Assembly: GCF_900637635.1 (NCBI RefSeq)
Contig: NZ_LR134383.1
Span: forward strand, 454,501 to 518,500
From: Legionella jordanis
Lineage (GTDB): Bacteria; Pseudomonadota; Gammaproteobacteria; Legionellales; Legionellaceae
Direction: 5' to 3'
DNA: 64,000 nucleotides
Below the pieces are notes generated by a model that saw only the letters and a list, made by a program, of their open reading frames with translations, was not told the origin of the DNA and searched no databases. Positions 19,447 through 27,647 of the stretch are shown here, piece after piece (position 1 is the stretch's first letter; the number at the start of each line of letters is the position of its first letter). The translations under genes and the position numbers were made by a program.

Positions 19447-19986
19447 ATGAATAACACCGATTTAATCACAATAATCGGCAATATCGGCCGATCCCTTCTC
19501 CCTGTTCAGCATCTCTTAAGCGGCGGTGCTTATTTGCTCGGAATCGTATTATTCATAACGGCAATCACCAAATTTAAAAAAGTTGCCGGCCAAAAACAGT
19601 CTAACGAAAAAATCTTCGTACCCATTGCTTACCTACTGGGTGCGGCTGCCTTACTCTATTTGCCAAGTGTAACTACAATCCTGGCTAACAGCACTTTTGG
19701 TGCAGGTAATATTTTACAGTATAGCGGCTATAACCCCTACAATATTTACAATTCAATGGGTTTTCTTATACAAACCGCAGGATTAATTTGGTTTATCCGC
19801 GGTTGCGTTTTATTGGTACATGCTAGCGAGCCAGGGGTTCAATGGGGTCCAAAGGGATTGGTTTTCCTTTGCGCCGGCGTGTTGGCCATGAATTTTCAAA
19901 ACAGCGTCAATATGATGGCGGCTCTAATGAATCAGCTTGAACAACTGAGCATTTCAATTCAAACCTACCGCGGTGGCGGAACATAA
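19447..19986 (+). CDS. dotV: Dot/Icm type IVB secretion component DotV
   Basis: Membrane protein of about 179 residues with an N-terminal MNNTDLITIIGNIGRSL and at least three hydrophobic segments (about 20-42, 60-78, 100-150). The segment HLLSGGAYLLGIVLFITAI resembles the IcmC/DotE family of inner-membrane Dot/Icm proteins. In L. pneumophila the DotV gene lies apart from the two main dot/icm regions, near proA and pssA, and the same neighbours are found here. The ATG at 19447 is preferred over a TTG at 19429. TATAAT lies only 6 nt upstream of this ATG, so the mRNA may be nearly leaderless. Confidence 0.82.
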   Translation: MNNTDLITIIGNIGRSLLPVQHLLSGGAYLLGIVLFITAITKFKKVAGQKQSNEKIFVPIAYLLGAAALLYLPSVTTILANSTFGAGNILQYSGYNPYNIYNSMGFLIQTAGLIWFIRGCVLLVHASEPGVQWGPKGLVFLCAGVLAMNFQNSVNMMAALMNQLEQLSISIQTYRGGGT

Positions 19987-20036
19987 GAGGAATACAATCG
20001 CATTCCTTCTGCGCCCTTGGATACCCAAAAGTCTCA

Positions 20037-20351
20037 TCATTGAGTCGAGTCATCATTTTCGCCGCAAATCTTTAAATTATTGGCTTTGGCAAAATCCAGA
20101 ATGGCTTGATATACCTGCGGACTTGATTCTTTTAATTTCGGATCAAGTAAGACGCATTTGTAGCCGTCGTTGTTAATGCTAGGTTGCAGGAGTGGAGAAT
20201 AATGAATTCTTCTGTTCTTAAAACTTGCTAAAGTGCCACTCATTCTCTCTGCCCAATCACTTGGGCGAAAAGGTTTACCTTGTTCAGTAACCCCTTCAAT
20301 GACTATCTTTTTACTTTCAGAGTTGGCCATGCTTGGACTAAAAAATGACAC
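20037..20351 (-). CDS. DUF3579 family protein
   Basis: Small soluble protein of up to 104 residues. The conserved stretch IEGVTEQGKPFRPSDWAERM followed by YSPLLQPSINNDGYKCVLLD matches the DUF3579 family of proteobacteria, whose function is unknown. An alternative start (MANSESKK, 20330) is equally plausible because neither ATG has a clear ribosome site. It converges on dotV and diverges from pssA. Confidence 0.75.
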   Translation of the reverse strand: MSFFSPSMANSESKKIVIEGVTEQGKPFRPSDWAERMSGTLASFKNRRIHYSPLLQPSINNDGYKCVLLDPKLKESSPQVYQAILDFAKANNLKICGENDDSTQ

Positions 20352-20464
20352 TTTAAAAACAGTATGCGTAGTATAGCATCATCTTGATAAAACCACGAGG
20401 GAATAGCAAGCAAGGGAAGGATTATGATAGCATGTCTGCGATTTTATTTCCTTGAGCAGAAATT

Positions 20465-21217
20465 GTGAGACAAAAAGAAAGTCATTCAGGAATTTATTTA
20501 TTGCCAAACTTGTTCACGACTGCCAGTTTGTTTGCTGCGTTTTATTCCATTGTAGCCTCTTTAAAAGGCCAATATGAAGGAGCGGTCATTGCTATTTTTG
20601 TCGGCATGTTAGCTGATGGCTTGGATGGCCGAATAGCCCGGTTAACCAAAACACAAACTGCCTTTGGCGCTCAGTATGATAGTTTGTCGGACATGGTCAC
20701 TTTTGGTGTGGCTCCATCGCTATTGCTGTATAGCTGGAACCTTCATGAGTTGGGAAAAATCGGTTGGCTGGTTGCTTTTTTATATACTGCTGCAGTTGCC
20801 CTCAGGCTTGCACGTTTCAACGTTCAGGTAGAAACGGCAGATAAACGCTATTTTCAAGGTTTGGCCTGCCCACCAGCCGCTGCAATTGTGTCTGCATTGG
20901 TTTGGTTTTGTTACCAAAATGGCTTGACCCATTTTGCAATTGCAATTTTTACAGCCATTCTTGCTACTATTATTGCCATTTTGATGGTGAGTAATGTTCG
21001 CTATCACAGTTTTAAAGAAATTGATTTTAAAGGCAAAGTTCCTTTTCTCTATCTTTTAATCATGGTGATTATATTCGTCGCGATAGCCGCGAATCCTTCA
21101 GTGGTTTTGTTTACAACCTTTGTCATCTATGCGTTGTCAGGACCGGTGCAAACTCTAATAACTTTGCAACGTCTGCGCAGGCAACGTAAACGTTCTCATG
21201 AGGAATCAAAAAACTAA
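20465..21217 (+). CDS. pssA: CDP-diacylglycerol--serine phosphatidyltransferase
   Basis: Makes phosphatidylserine from CDP-diacylglycerol and serine in the inner membrane, the precursor of phosphatidylethanolamine. The CDP-alcohol phosphotransferase signature DG-x2-AR-x8-G-x3-D-x3-D reads from DGLDGRIAR through the SLSD of residues 60-83. Several hydrophobic helices follow, and the end is basic (RLRRQRKRSHE). The start is GTG. The 3' end almost touches the convergent ptsH stop. Confidence 0.92.
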   Translation: MRQKESHSGIYLLPNLFTTASLFAAFYSIVASLKGQYEGAVIAIFVGMLADGLDGRIARLTKTQTAFGAQYDSLSDMVTFGVAPSLLLYSWNLHELGKIGWLVAFLYTAAVALRLARFNVQVETADKRYFQGLACPPAAAIVSALVWFCYQNGLTHFAIAIFTAILATIIAILMVSNVRYHSFKEIDFKGKVPFLYLLIMVIIFVAIAANPSVVLFTTFVIYALSGPVQTLITLQRLRRQRKRSHEESKN

Positions 21218-21218
21218 C

Positions 21219-21488
21219 TTATTCGGCCTCACCAAAACGGTCATTGATCAGATTAAGGAGGGCTCGTTCCATCTCTTCTTCGTCTGGACCTTCAATTTGC
21301 AGGATTAGATCAGTTCCTCTATGGGCAGCAAGCATCATTACAGCCATGATGCTTTTTCCGTTGATGGTTTGATTGTCTTTAATGACATCGATATGACTTT
21401 GAAATCTTGAGGTGGTAGAAACGAATTTCGCAGAAGCCCGAGCGTGCAAACCTAATTTATTGATAATGGTGACTTTAGTTCTAATCAT
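21219..21488 (-). CDS. ptsH: Phosphocarrier HPr / NPr
   Basis: HPr-like carrier of 89 residues. The phosphorylated His is H15 in KLGLHARAS, and the regulatory Ser region reads INGKSIMAVMML. Together with PtsN (24662-25132) it belongs to a nitrogen-type PTS, and no sugar permease is present. In related genomes ptsH usually sits a few genes from rpoN-hpf-ptsN. Here about 3 kb with GTPase genes lies between ptsN and ptsH. Confidence 0.93.
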   Translation of the reverse strand: MIRTKVTIINKLGLHARASAKFVSTTSRFQSHIDVIKDNQTINGKSIMAVMMLAAHRGTDLILQIEGPDEEEMERALLNLINDRFGEAE

Positions 21489-21575
21489 AGGGTTACAACT
21501 GTATCACGTGCTGTAAAATTCTACAATAATTAGGGTCGGCTTGTCTGAAAATCTATTGCTCTTCTTGTAAATTAA

Positions 21576-22136
21576 TTAGGCAAGGTGAGAATAAAAATCG
21601 GTAAACTTGCTCATCGCCTTTTGATTCATGCGATGAATGCCCTGTCGTTTCTTCCAAATCTCTTTAATGGCGTCATTCACGCGCTTTTTGCTGGCTTTTA
21701 AAGCAATAGCCCATAGATGTGCCACAAAGGCTTTACCTCGAGCCTGGCAGTCTATGTCTAGAAAATAAAGGGCGCGCTTAAAATGCTTTAAATCCTCCTT
21801 TTTTAATAAGGAGGCGGTCCTTGAGTTCGGTCTGGCCAGGTTTTTATAGCGCAAAATGTTGTTTAACAAGAAGTGGAATTGCTCAGAATCCCTACGGTGA
21901 GCCCCATAGCTACGAGTGATCGATTTATAACGTAAAATATAACTTCGGTTGCCTGAAGCCTTTTCAATCTCTAAGAAAATAGCCCTGAGATTGTCCTTAA
22001 GCTCACTGACCACAATCTCTTTCGGATAAATTATGTATTCTAAATCCTCATCCACGAGCATGTATTGGATGACTGGAGCTTTATCATACCCTCTAGGCAG
22101 CCACCGTAGTGCAGCAATATTAGCCATAGATTTCAA
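21576..22136 (-). CDS. Unknown protein
   Basis: Protein of 186 residues with no family I recognise. It is basic, with a Lys/Arg-rich C-terminal half (LKASKKRVNDAIKEIWKKRQ) and no signal peptide or membrane segment. The first visible residues are MKSMANIAAL, and the second Met (MANIAA) could be the start. It lies between ptsH and the two GTPase genes, in the accessory block, so a secreted or host-directed role is possible but not shown. Confidence 0.6.
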   Translation of the reverse strand: MKSMANIAALRWLPRGYDKAPVIQYMLVDEDLEYIIYPKEIVVSELKDNLRAIFLEIEKASGNRSYILRYKSITRSYGAHRRDSEQFHFLLNNILRYKNLARPNSRTASLLKKEDLKHFKRALYFLDIDCQARGKAFVAHLWAIALKASKKRVNDAIKEIWKKRQGIHRMNQKAMSKFTDFYSHLA

Positions 22137-22280
22137 ATCGCACTTTGTTTGTTCAATTATTGTATAGGAATAAATTCAAGGAACTGCAAATGCCATTGCT
22201 GTTTGACATAGAAGGGGCAAGAGATAAAAAGTTAGGGGCTTGGATAGGTGCAAAAAGTGGTTTTAGACATTCTATGCATT

Positions 22281-22299
22281 CAGGGGCTAAAGGCCCCTG
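22281..22299 (-). terminator. Hairpin after first GTPase gene
   Basis: CAGGGGC and GCCCCTG form a 7-bp GC-rich stem with a 5-nt loop, 14 nt past the stop of the gene ending at 22314. It lacks a strong T-run, so termination is uncertain. Confidence 0.5.
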
Positions 22300-22313
22300 A
22301 GTATTCTGCAAGG

Positions 22314-23264
22314 TTAACCAAAACAACAATTGGACTTTTGGTCTTTGTTGTTGAGAATGGTTTGATTCAATTCTTGTATATTTATTCCGTGGCCAGTTTG
22401 CAGTTCTATGAAAGCAAGTCTTCTAGCCAGGCTGCCTTCAGGGTTGACGGTGTTGCCTTGAGCAATGAGATTGGTTCTAAGAGCATTAAGGAAATCCTCG
22501 ACATCTGAACCCTGATTTTCAAATGTTGCCAGCACGGCCTGGTGATGGTGGCGATTCCATCGACCTGCAATCAATAATTTGGCTGAGGAGGCCAGATTTT
22601 CAAAAAAACCCGGGCCGCCAGAAATTTTGCTGTAATCTTTCAGCAGCACTCGAACGGCATTTGCCGGGTCACTGCCTTGCTTCCACATTTGCTGATAGGA
22701 TTTAGGGAAGGAATTGACCAGTTTGTTGTGCTCCTCGGCTTTTTGTTCTTTCTGGATCTGCGCCCTTAATGCACTAAGAGTTTTCCATAACACTTGCATG
22801 AAACTGTTGTCTTCCTTATCCAATCCAATATTATCCTTTGCAGATATTGCAATTCTATGTTGAAACTCTATTCCTTGCAGGTGAATGGCAGCTAGTTTCT
22901 CTTCGGGGTTTTCACATAGGTCGGCTTTAGAGCCTATGAGTATGATTGGAGCGCCACTACAAGCTTTTGAGATGGCTTCCTCAAGACTTGTTTGCATCAA
23001 TGGGAAATCAATCTCCGAGGATAAATCGACGCAGTAACAGATAACATGTGCATTTCTCATAAAAATAGGGAACCAGCTGCGATTGCTCTCATTACCTCCT
23101 ACTTCCCAAAGCTGTATGCTAAGGTTTTGCTCATTTTTAAACGCGCAAAAGTCAGCCCCTATTGACTGTTTATAGTCAAGCTGGAAAGGTCGGCCACTTA
23201 ATTGCCGCACTATCTGAGTCTTGCCTGTATTTTGGGCTCCCAACAGCATTACTTTAAAAATCAT
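22314..23264 (-). CDS. Rab-like small GTPase with C-terminal CCFG, copy 1
   Basis: Protein of 316 residues with a Ras/Rab-type G domain (about 1-170) and a Legionella-type extension. G motifs: P-loop GAQNTGKT (residues 9-16), switch I with a Rab-like SIGADF (34-39), switch II WEVGGNE (53-59, where Rab has WDTAGQE), SKAD (112-115, replacing NKxD) and SAKD (141-144). The C-terminal part carries SFPKSYQQMW and GRWNRHHHQA, then a region nearly identical to copy 2. It ends in CCFG, a CCxx tail like that of geranylgeranylated Rab proteins. The start has a GGAGGC ribosome site. A translocated effector that acts on host membranes is inferred. Confidence 0.8.
   Translation of the reverse strand: MIFKVMLLGAQNTGKTQIVRQLSGRPFQLDYKQSIGADFCAFKNEQNLSIQLWEVGGNESNRSWFPIFMRNAHVICYCVDLSSEIDFPLMQTSLEEAISKACSGAPIILIGSKADLCENPEEKLAAIHLQGIEFQHRIAISAKDNIGLDKEDNSFMQVLWKTLSALRAQIQKEQKAEEHNKLVNSFPKSYQQMWKQGSDPANAVRVLLKDYSKISGGPGFFENLASSAKLLIAGRWNRHHHQAVLATFENQGSDVEDFLNALRTNLIAQGNTVNPEGSLARRLAFIELQTGHGINIQELNQTILNNKDQKSNCCFG
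22321..22472. repeat. Direct repeat, 3' block of GTPase copy 1
   Basis: 152 bp matching 23612-23763 with only two mismatches by eye. It covers the codons for the last ~50 residues of both GTPases. The rest of the two genes is much less similar, which suggests gene conversion. Confidence 0.85.
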
Positions 23265-23286
23265 CGTGCCTCCAAAAAAATGCTGA

Positions 23287-23292
23287 ATTATA
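23287..23292 (-). promoter_or_regulatory. Candidate -10 box of GTPase copy 1
   Basis: On the minus strand TATAAT lies 22 nt before the ATG at 23264. The same TATAAT-containing stretch occurs before copy 2, so the promoter was duplicated with the gene. No good -35 box is seen, which may mean activator dependence. Confidence 0.45.
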
Positions 23293-23564
23293 ATACAAAA
23301 GCTTTAAGAAATAATTAGTTCTTGACAGATTGGTTGTATGGAATGCTAAGCGCTTTAAAGAGTGTGAAACAATCTTCTAGAAATGCTTCTATTAAGTGGT
23401 GTGGCAATGCATCAGCAGCAAGTGCTGCTCGATACCTAGGATATTAAGATCTTTAATCAATGGCTATCTGCCTGGGCTATACAACCCAATGGGATTTGCC
23501 AACTCATGAGCAAGGCTTTAGCTCATGTCAGCAATGGGAAAAGAAGCGAACTTTACCTGGAACG

Positions 23565-23598
23565 AAACATTCAGGAGCTAAAAGTCTCCTGAATGTTT
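23565..23598 (-). terminator. Hairpin after second GTPase gene
   Basis: Perfect 13-bp stem (AAACATTCAGGAG / CTCCTGAATGTTT) with an 8-nt loop, 6 nt beyond the stop of the gene ending at 23605. It is a likely terminator. The 340-bp gap between the two GTPase genes holds this hairpin and the copy 1 promoter, and no other gene. Confidence 0.7.
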
Positions 23599-23604
23599 GC
23601 TGGA

Positions 23605-24540
23605 TTAGCCGAAACAACAACTGGACTTTTGGTCTTTGTTGTTGAGAATGGTCTGATTCAATTCTTGTATATTTATTCCGTGGCCAGTTTGCAGTTCTAT
23701 GAAAGCAAGTCTTCTAGCCAGGCTGCCTTCAGGGTTGACGGTGTTGCCTTGAGCAATGAGATTAGTTTTGAGAGCCTCAAGCAATTCCTCGGTATTGGCA
23801 TTAATATTTTTCAAAGTGAACGTGGCTAGCACGGCTTGATGATGATGGCGATTCCATCGACCTGCAAAAAATAATTTAGCGGAGGAAGCCAGGCTCTCAA
23901 AAAATCCTGGAGCATGAGCGATTTTGCTGTAATCCTTAAGCAACAAGCGAACGGCATTGCTTTGGTCGCCGCGTCGGCTCCAGATTTGCTGATAGGATTT
24001 AGGAAAGGAATTTACACGTTGGGTGTGAACTTCGACTCGATGAAGAAGCGCTGTAAGAGTTTTCCATAAAACTTGCACCAAGCTGTTGTCTTCCCTATTC
24101 ACGCCAACTCTATCTTTTGCGGAGGTTACCATTCTGTGTTGGAATGTTATTCCTTCCAGATGAACAGCGGCCAGTTTTTCTTCGGAATTTTTGCAGCAGT
24201 CGCCTTTAGTTCCTAGGAGAATGACTTGGGCGCCAGGTTCAATGGAAAGGGCTTGTTTAAGATCTCTCTGCATCAATGTAAGATCAATTTCGGACGATAA
24301 ATCAACGCAGTAACATATGATATGTGCCCCTTTGATATACATGGGACGTAAAGGAAGATACCTCTCATTACCCCCAACTTCCCAAAGCTGTAATTTATGA
24401 TTTTGCTCCCCGTTAAGGGTGAGAACGTCTGTTCCTATGGTTTCTCTGTAATCAGTCTTGAAGGGATGGCCCCACAATTGTTGCATTAACTGAGTCTTGC
24501 CTGAATTTTGAGCCCCCAACAGCATCACTTTAAGGATCAT
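23605..24540 (-). CDS. Rab-like small GTPase with C-terminal CCFG, copy 2
   Basis: Tandem paralogue of the gene at 22314-23264, 311 residues from the ATG at 24540 (a TTG 12 nt upstream is inside the GGAGGC ribosome site). G motifs: P-loop GAQNSGKT, switch I TIGTD with the canonical Thr, switch II WEVGGNE with Asn in place of the catalytic Gln, TKGD in place of NKxD, and SAKD. The C-terminal extension has SFPKSYQQIW and GRWNRHHHQA. The last 53 residues differ from copy 1 at one position, and the end is CCFG. Its role is inferred to be the same as copy 1, on a different host partner or membrane. Confidence 0.8.
   Translation of the reverse strand: MILKVMLLGAQNSGKTQLMQQLWGHPFKTDYRETIGTDVLTLNGEQNHKLQLWEVGGNERYLPLRPMYIKGAHIICYCVDLSSEIDLTLMQRDLKQALSIEPGAQVILLGTKGDCCKNSEEKLAAVHLEGITFQHRMVTSAKDRVGVNREDNSLVQVLWKTLTALLHRVEVHTQRVNSFPKSYQQIWSRRGDQSNAVRLLLKDYSKIAHAPGFFESLASSAKLFFAGRWNRHHHQAVLATFTLKNINANTEELLEALKTNLIAQGNTVNPEGSLARRLAFIELQTGHGINIQELNQTILNNKDQKSSCCFG
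23612..23763. repeat. Direct repeat, 3' block of GTPase copy 2
   Basis: Partner of 22321-22472, 1291 bp apart, 150 of 152 positions identical by eye. Confidence 0.85.
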
Positions 24541-24661
24541 CGCTGCCTCCAAAAAAAATTTGCTGAATTATAATGCAAAATCCTTAAGAAATAATTAGCA
24601 AGTCAGGAATTGAGGCTATTGACATACTAAGCGCTTGTAATGATTGTGATTAAATTTCTAA

Positions 24662-25132
24662 TCACAGGTTTTCTATTTTTAATTGGTCTGTGCATATTAA
24701 TTTAAATAATTGCTCTTTGTTCAGCGTTTTTCGACATTGTTCTCGAAAACCAGGCACATTAAATTGTTTAACAATCCCATTTAGCAGTTGCAAGTGCTGC
24801 TCAAAGTGATCCTTGGGAACGATGAGGCCAATAATCAAATCAACAGGCTGCTTGTCTGGGGCTGCAAAATCGATTGGACTTGCCAGTTTAATGAAGCAGG
24901 CTTTAGGTTTGGTAATTTCAGCACAACGGATGTGGGGTATCATGATGCCTTGTCCTATGGCGGTACTTCCTAATTGTTCGCGCTTGCAGTAAGCATCAAA
25001 TAAATCATTCGAATTTAGATGCGTCTCGTTATGACTTAAAATGTGGCTTATTTTCAAGAGAACAGAAGTTTTGCTTTGACAATTGCCATCAATGCATATC
25101 CTGTCCGGATCAAGAACTTCAGAAAGATGCAT
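24662..25132 (-). CDS. ptsN: PTS IIA-like nitrogen regulatory protein
   Basis: EIIA-Ntr of 156 residues. The phosphorylated His is H67 in GIMIPHIRC, preceded by REQLGSTAIGQG. It accepts phosphate from NPr and links carbon/nitrogen state to transport and sigma-54 functions. It follows hpf and rpoN on the same strand, as in most gammaproteobacteria. The 3' side opens directly into the GTPase block. Confidence 0.93.
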   Translation of the reverse strand: MHLSEVLDPDRICIDGNCQSKTSVLLKISHILSHNETHLNSNDLFDAYCKREQLGSTAIGQGIMIPHIRCAEITKPKACFIKLASPIDFAAPDKQPVDLIIGLIVPKDHFEQHLQLLNGIVKQFNVPGFREQCRKTLNKEQLFKLICTDQLKIENL

Positions 25133-25248
25133 GATTTTAGACCAAGGTAAACTCGTTATAGTTTAACTTGTCTTGCAGTACGGATACAAGGCTAGCAAAG
25201 CATTAGAGGACAAGCCGGGATTGTTGTCCTCTATGAAAGAGAAAAGAA

Positions 25249-25542
25249 TTATTCGCGATGCTCACGAATTTTTTCTTTGTGTTTAATTAATTGTCTGTCG
25301 AGTTTATCAATCAGGGCATCAATGGCTGAATACATGTCATCAGATTCAGCACGGGCATGCAGTTCACCCTTGGCCACTTGAATGGAAGCTTCAGCAATTT
25401 GGCTTAATTTTTCAATATCAAAAACAACATGAATAGAAGTAATTCTATCAAAATGTCTTTCCAATTTATTAAATTTTTCGACAGTAAAGGCTTTGAGGGC
25501 AGGGGTCACCTCGACATTATGGCCGGTAAAACTGATTTGCAT
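25249..25542 (-). CDS. hpf: Ribosome hibernation promoting factor
   Basis: Short HPF/YhbH-type protein of 97 residues (MQISFTGHNVEVTPALKAF start, conserved ESDDMYSAIDALIDKLDRQL) that dimerises or silences ribosomes in stationary phase. It has no C-terminal extension, so it is the short form. It lies 20 nt after rpoN, with ptsN next, so the three are probably transcribed together. Confidence 0.94.
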   Translation of the reverse strand: MQISFTGHNVEVTPALKAFTVEKFNKLERHFDRITSIHVVFDIEKLSQIAEASIQVAKGELHARAESDDMYSAIDALIDKLDRQLIKHKEKIREHRE

Positions 25543-25562
25543 AAACTTCTCCTATTATAAAA

Positions 25563-26960
25563 CTAACTACGAATCGTTTTTCGCTCATTCGATGGGGCTA
25601 TTCCCATCGCTTCGCGGTATTTAGCGACGGTGCGTCGCGCCACTTGGATACCTTGCTCTCCAATCAGTTGAGCAATTTTGCTGTCACTTAAAGGCTTTTT
25701 GCGATTTTCTGCAGCGATTAATTTTTTAATGACAGCACGTATAGCAGTGGATGAGCATTCGCCGCCACTAGCAGTGGCCACGTGACTTGAGAAGAAATAT
25801 TTTAATTCAAAAACTCCTCGTGGAGTATGCATAAATTTTTGTGTGGTTACTCGGGAAATAGTTGATTCATGCATGTCTAAAGCTTGGGCTACATCATTAA
25901 GGATAAGAGGTTTCATGGCCTCTTCCCCGTGCTCAAGAAAATCCTTTTGGTACTCGACAATAGACTGGGCAACTTTGAGCAGAGTCTCTTGCCGACTTTG
26001 AATACTTTTTAAAAACCAACGTGCCTCTTGCAAATTGTTCTTTAGGAATTGATTGTCCGCACTGTTGTCCGCCCGTTGGATTAATGAAGCATAATGATTA
26101 TTAATGCTAAGCCGTGGCAATGTGCTTTGATTTAATGTCACCTGCCATATGCCATCAATTTTCTTTACAATCACATCGGGAATAATGTATTCCGTGGTGC
26201 TTTGTTGAATTAGGCTGCCAGGCTTTGGGTTAAGGCGTTGAATGATTTGTAAAATGCGATCCAGGGTAGCCTCATTTACCTGATAATTTTTCATAAGTTG
26301 GCGATAATTATGTTGCCCAAGCAGTTCAATGTCCTCTTGAATGATGCGTTTGGCCAGAGCAATATCGCCACTGCTGTCTGGGAGCTGATCCAATTGTACT
26401 AATAATGTCTCTGCTAAATTTATGGAGGCACAGCCGACTGGATCAAAATGCTGTACGCGATGACGCACGGCTTCGATTTCCTCAAAATCCAGTGGGTGAG
26501 CTTCACTATCGAGACTGCTATGCAACTCATTAAGTGACAGGGTTAAAAAACCATCGTCATCAATTGCATCAATGATGGCTGTAGCAATCACTCGATCAAC
26601 GTCGCTCATGGGCGTTAAATCAAGTTGCCAACGAAGATGATCGAGCAAATTGGTTGTTGTGCAGTACAAATTCTCGTAGTTAAAATCTAATTCTTCAAAA
26701 TTGCTGCGTTTATGCTGGCTTGAATACAATTGTGCCCATTGGAAATCATTAAATTCTTCCTGCATAAGCTTGGATTCTTGCGAACGCAATTCTTCTTTTT
26801 CTTCACTAGGTAAAATTTCAAGCATTGGATTTGACTCAACCACTTGTTGTATTTCTTGTTGAAGATCAAGAGTTGAGAGTTGAAGTAGACGGATCGCTTG
26901 TTGAAGTTGTGGCGTTAGAGTTAGTTGTTGACTGATATTCAGCTGCAACGATGGTTTCAT
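25563..26960 (-). CDS. rpoN: RNA polymerase sigma-54 factor
   Basis: Sigma-54 of 465 residues. Region I is Gln/Leu-rich (LTLTPQLQQAIRLLQLSTLD). The core-binding region follows, and the C-terminal RpoN box ARRTVAKYREAMGIAPS recognises the -24 element. In Legionella sigma-54 controls flagellar genes with FleQ. It leads the rpoN-hpf-ptsN run, and 270 nt of AT-rich DNA without a clear gene separates it from the ribosomal protein genes. Confidence 0.96.
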   Translation of the reverse strand: MKPSLQLNISQQLTLTPQLQQAIRLLQLSTLDLQQEIQQVVESNPMLEILPSEEKEELRSQESKLMQEEFNDFQWAQLYSSQHKRSNFEELDFNYENLYCTTTNLLDHLRWQLDLTPMSDVDRVIATAIIDAIDDDGFLTLSLNELHSSLDSEAHPLDFEEIEAVRHRVQHFDPVGCASINLAETLLVQLDQLPDSSGDIALAKRIIQEDIELLGQHNYRQLMKNYQVNEATLDRILQIIQRLNPKPGSLIQQSTTEYIIPDVIVKKIDGIWQVTLNQSTLPRLSINNHYASLIQRADNSADNQFLKNNLQEARWFLKSIQSRQETLLKVAQSIVEYQKDFLEHGEEAMKPLILNDVAQALDMHESTISRVTTQKFMHTPRGVFELKYFFSSHVATASGGECSSTAIRAVIKKLIAAENRKKPLSDSKIAQLIGEQGIQVARRTVAKYREAMGIAPSNERKTIRS

Positions 26961-27205
26961 TCAAATCCTCTTGTATTCACCTCTTTTTACCTAAGTTTAA
27001 CTGATTCAAAAGTATTATCCAGTAGGCATTAAAGTATTCTTCTGGATTCGCCAACATTCTCTCTCAAATACAGAACACAAAGAACTCAACTTGCATGAAA
27101 AAAAACTTTAGAGTCCTGAAGAAGACAATCAATTATCTCATTGAAATTTTGGGTGGATTAGTGTTAGAGGGGATAAACAAGATTAGCGGAGGGAATAAAA
27201 TAAAA

Positions 27206-27222
27206 GGGTCCTGAAAGGACCC
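27206..27222 (-). terminator. Terminator of rpmB-rpmG
   Basis: Stem GGGTCCT / AGGACCC with a 3-nt loop, 8 nt after the rpmG stop on the minus strand and followed by a T-rich stretch there. Confidence 0.85.
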
Positions 27223-27229
27223 CTTGAAA

Positions 27230-27394
27230 TTACTTGATTTTCTTCTCTTTGAAGATAACGTGCTTGCGCACGACTGGATCATATTTTTTCAATTCCAGCT
27301 TTTCAGGATTTTCACGAGGATTTTTGGTTGACGTGTAATAGTAACCAGTTCCTGCAGTAGACTCTAATTTGATTTTAATGGTGATAGCTGCCAT
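27230..27394 (-). CDS. rpmG: 50S ribosomal protein L33
   Basis: 54 residues, below the usual ORF cutoff. It reads [20 protein letters not shown], then [18 protein letters not shown] and [10 protein letters not shown] at the end, which is the standard L33 sequence without the zinc cysteines. It follows rpmB by 16 nt on the same strand. Confidence 0.96.
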   Translation of the reverse strand: MAAITIKIKLESTAGTGYYYTSTKNPRENPEKLELKKYDPVVRKHVIFKEKKIK

Positions 27395-27410
27395 GGTGTT
27401 TTCCTCTCAA

Positions 27411-27647
27411 TTAGACCTTTTCGCCTTTAGCTCTGAGTTGTTCCAGAACAGCTTTAATGCCCAACTTATCAATGATGCGCATACCTTTAGTGCTTACTCG
27501 AAGCGAAACAAAACGGTTTTCTTCCTCAACCCAGAAACGGTGAGATTGAATATTTGGCAAAAAGCGTCGCTTGGTCTTATTATTGGCATGCGACACATTG
27601 TGACCCGTTGTGGGTCGTTTGCCAGTAACCTGACATACTCTTGACAT
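27411..27647 (-). CDS. rpmB: 50S ribosomal protein L28
   Basis: 78 residues with the L28 signature [27 protein letters not shown] and the end LRAKGEKV. It forms the rpmB-rpmG operon with L33 and a shared terminator. Confidence 0.97.
   Translation of the reverse strand: MSRVCQVTGKRPTTGHNVSHANNKTKRRFLPNIQSHRFWVEEENRFVSLRVSTKGMRIIDKLGIKAVLEQLRAKGEKV

Noticed and set aside
22248..23829. Plus-strand frames with identical VVENGLIQFLYIYSVAS peptides
   Set aside because: These are antisense shadows of the conserved 3' block of the two GTPase genes. Their identity reflects the duplication, not a repeated plus-strand gene.
27095..27214. Plus-strand 39-codon frame starting MKKNFRVLKK
   Set aside because: No ribosome site, and its 3' end runs into the rpmG terminator.
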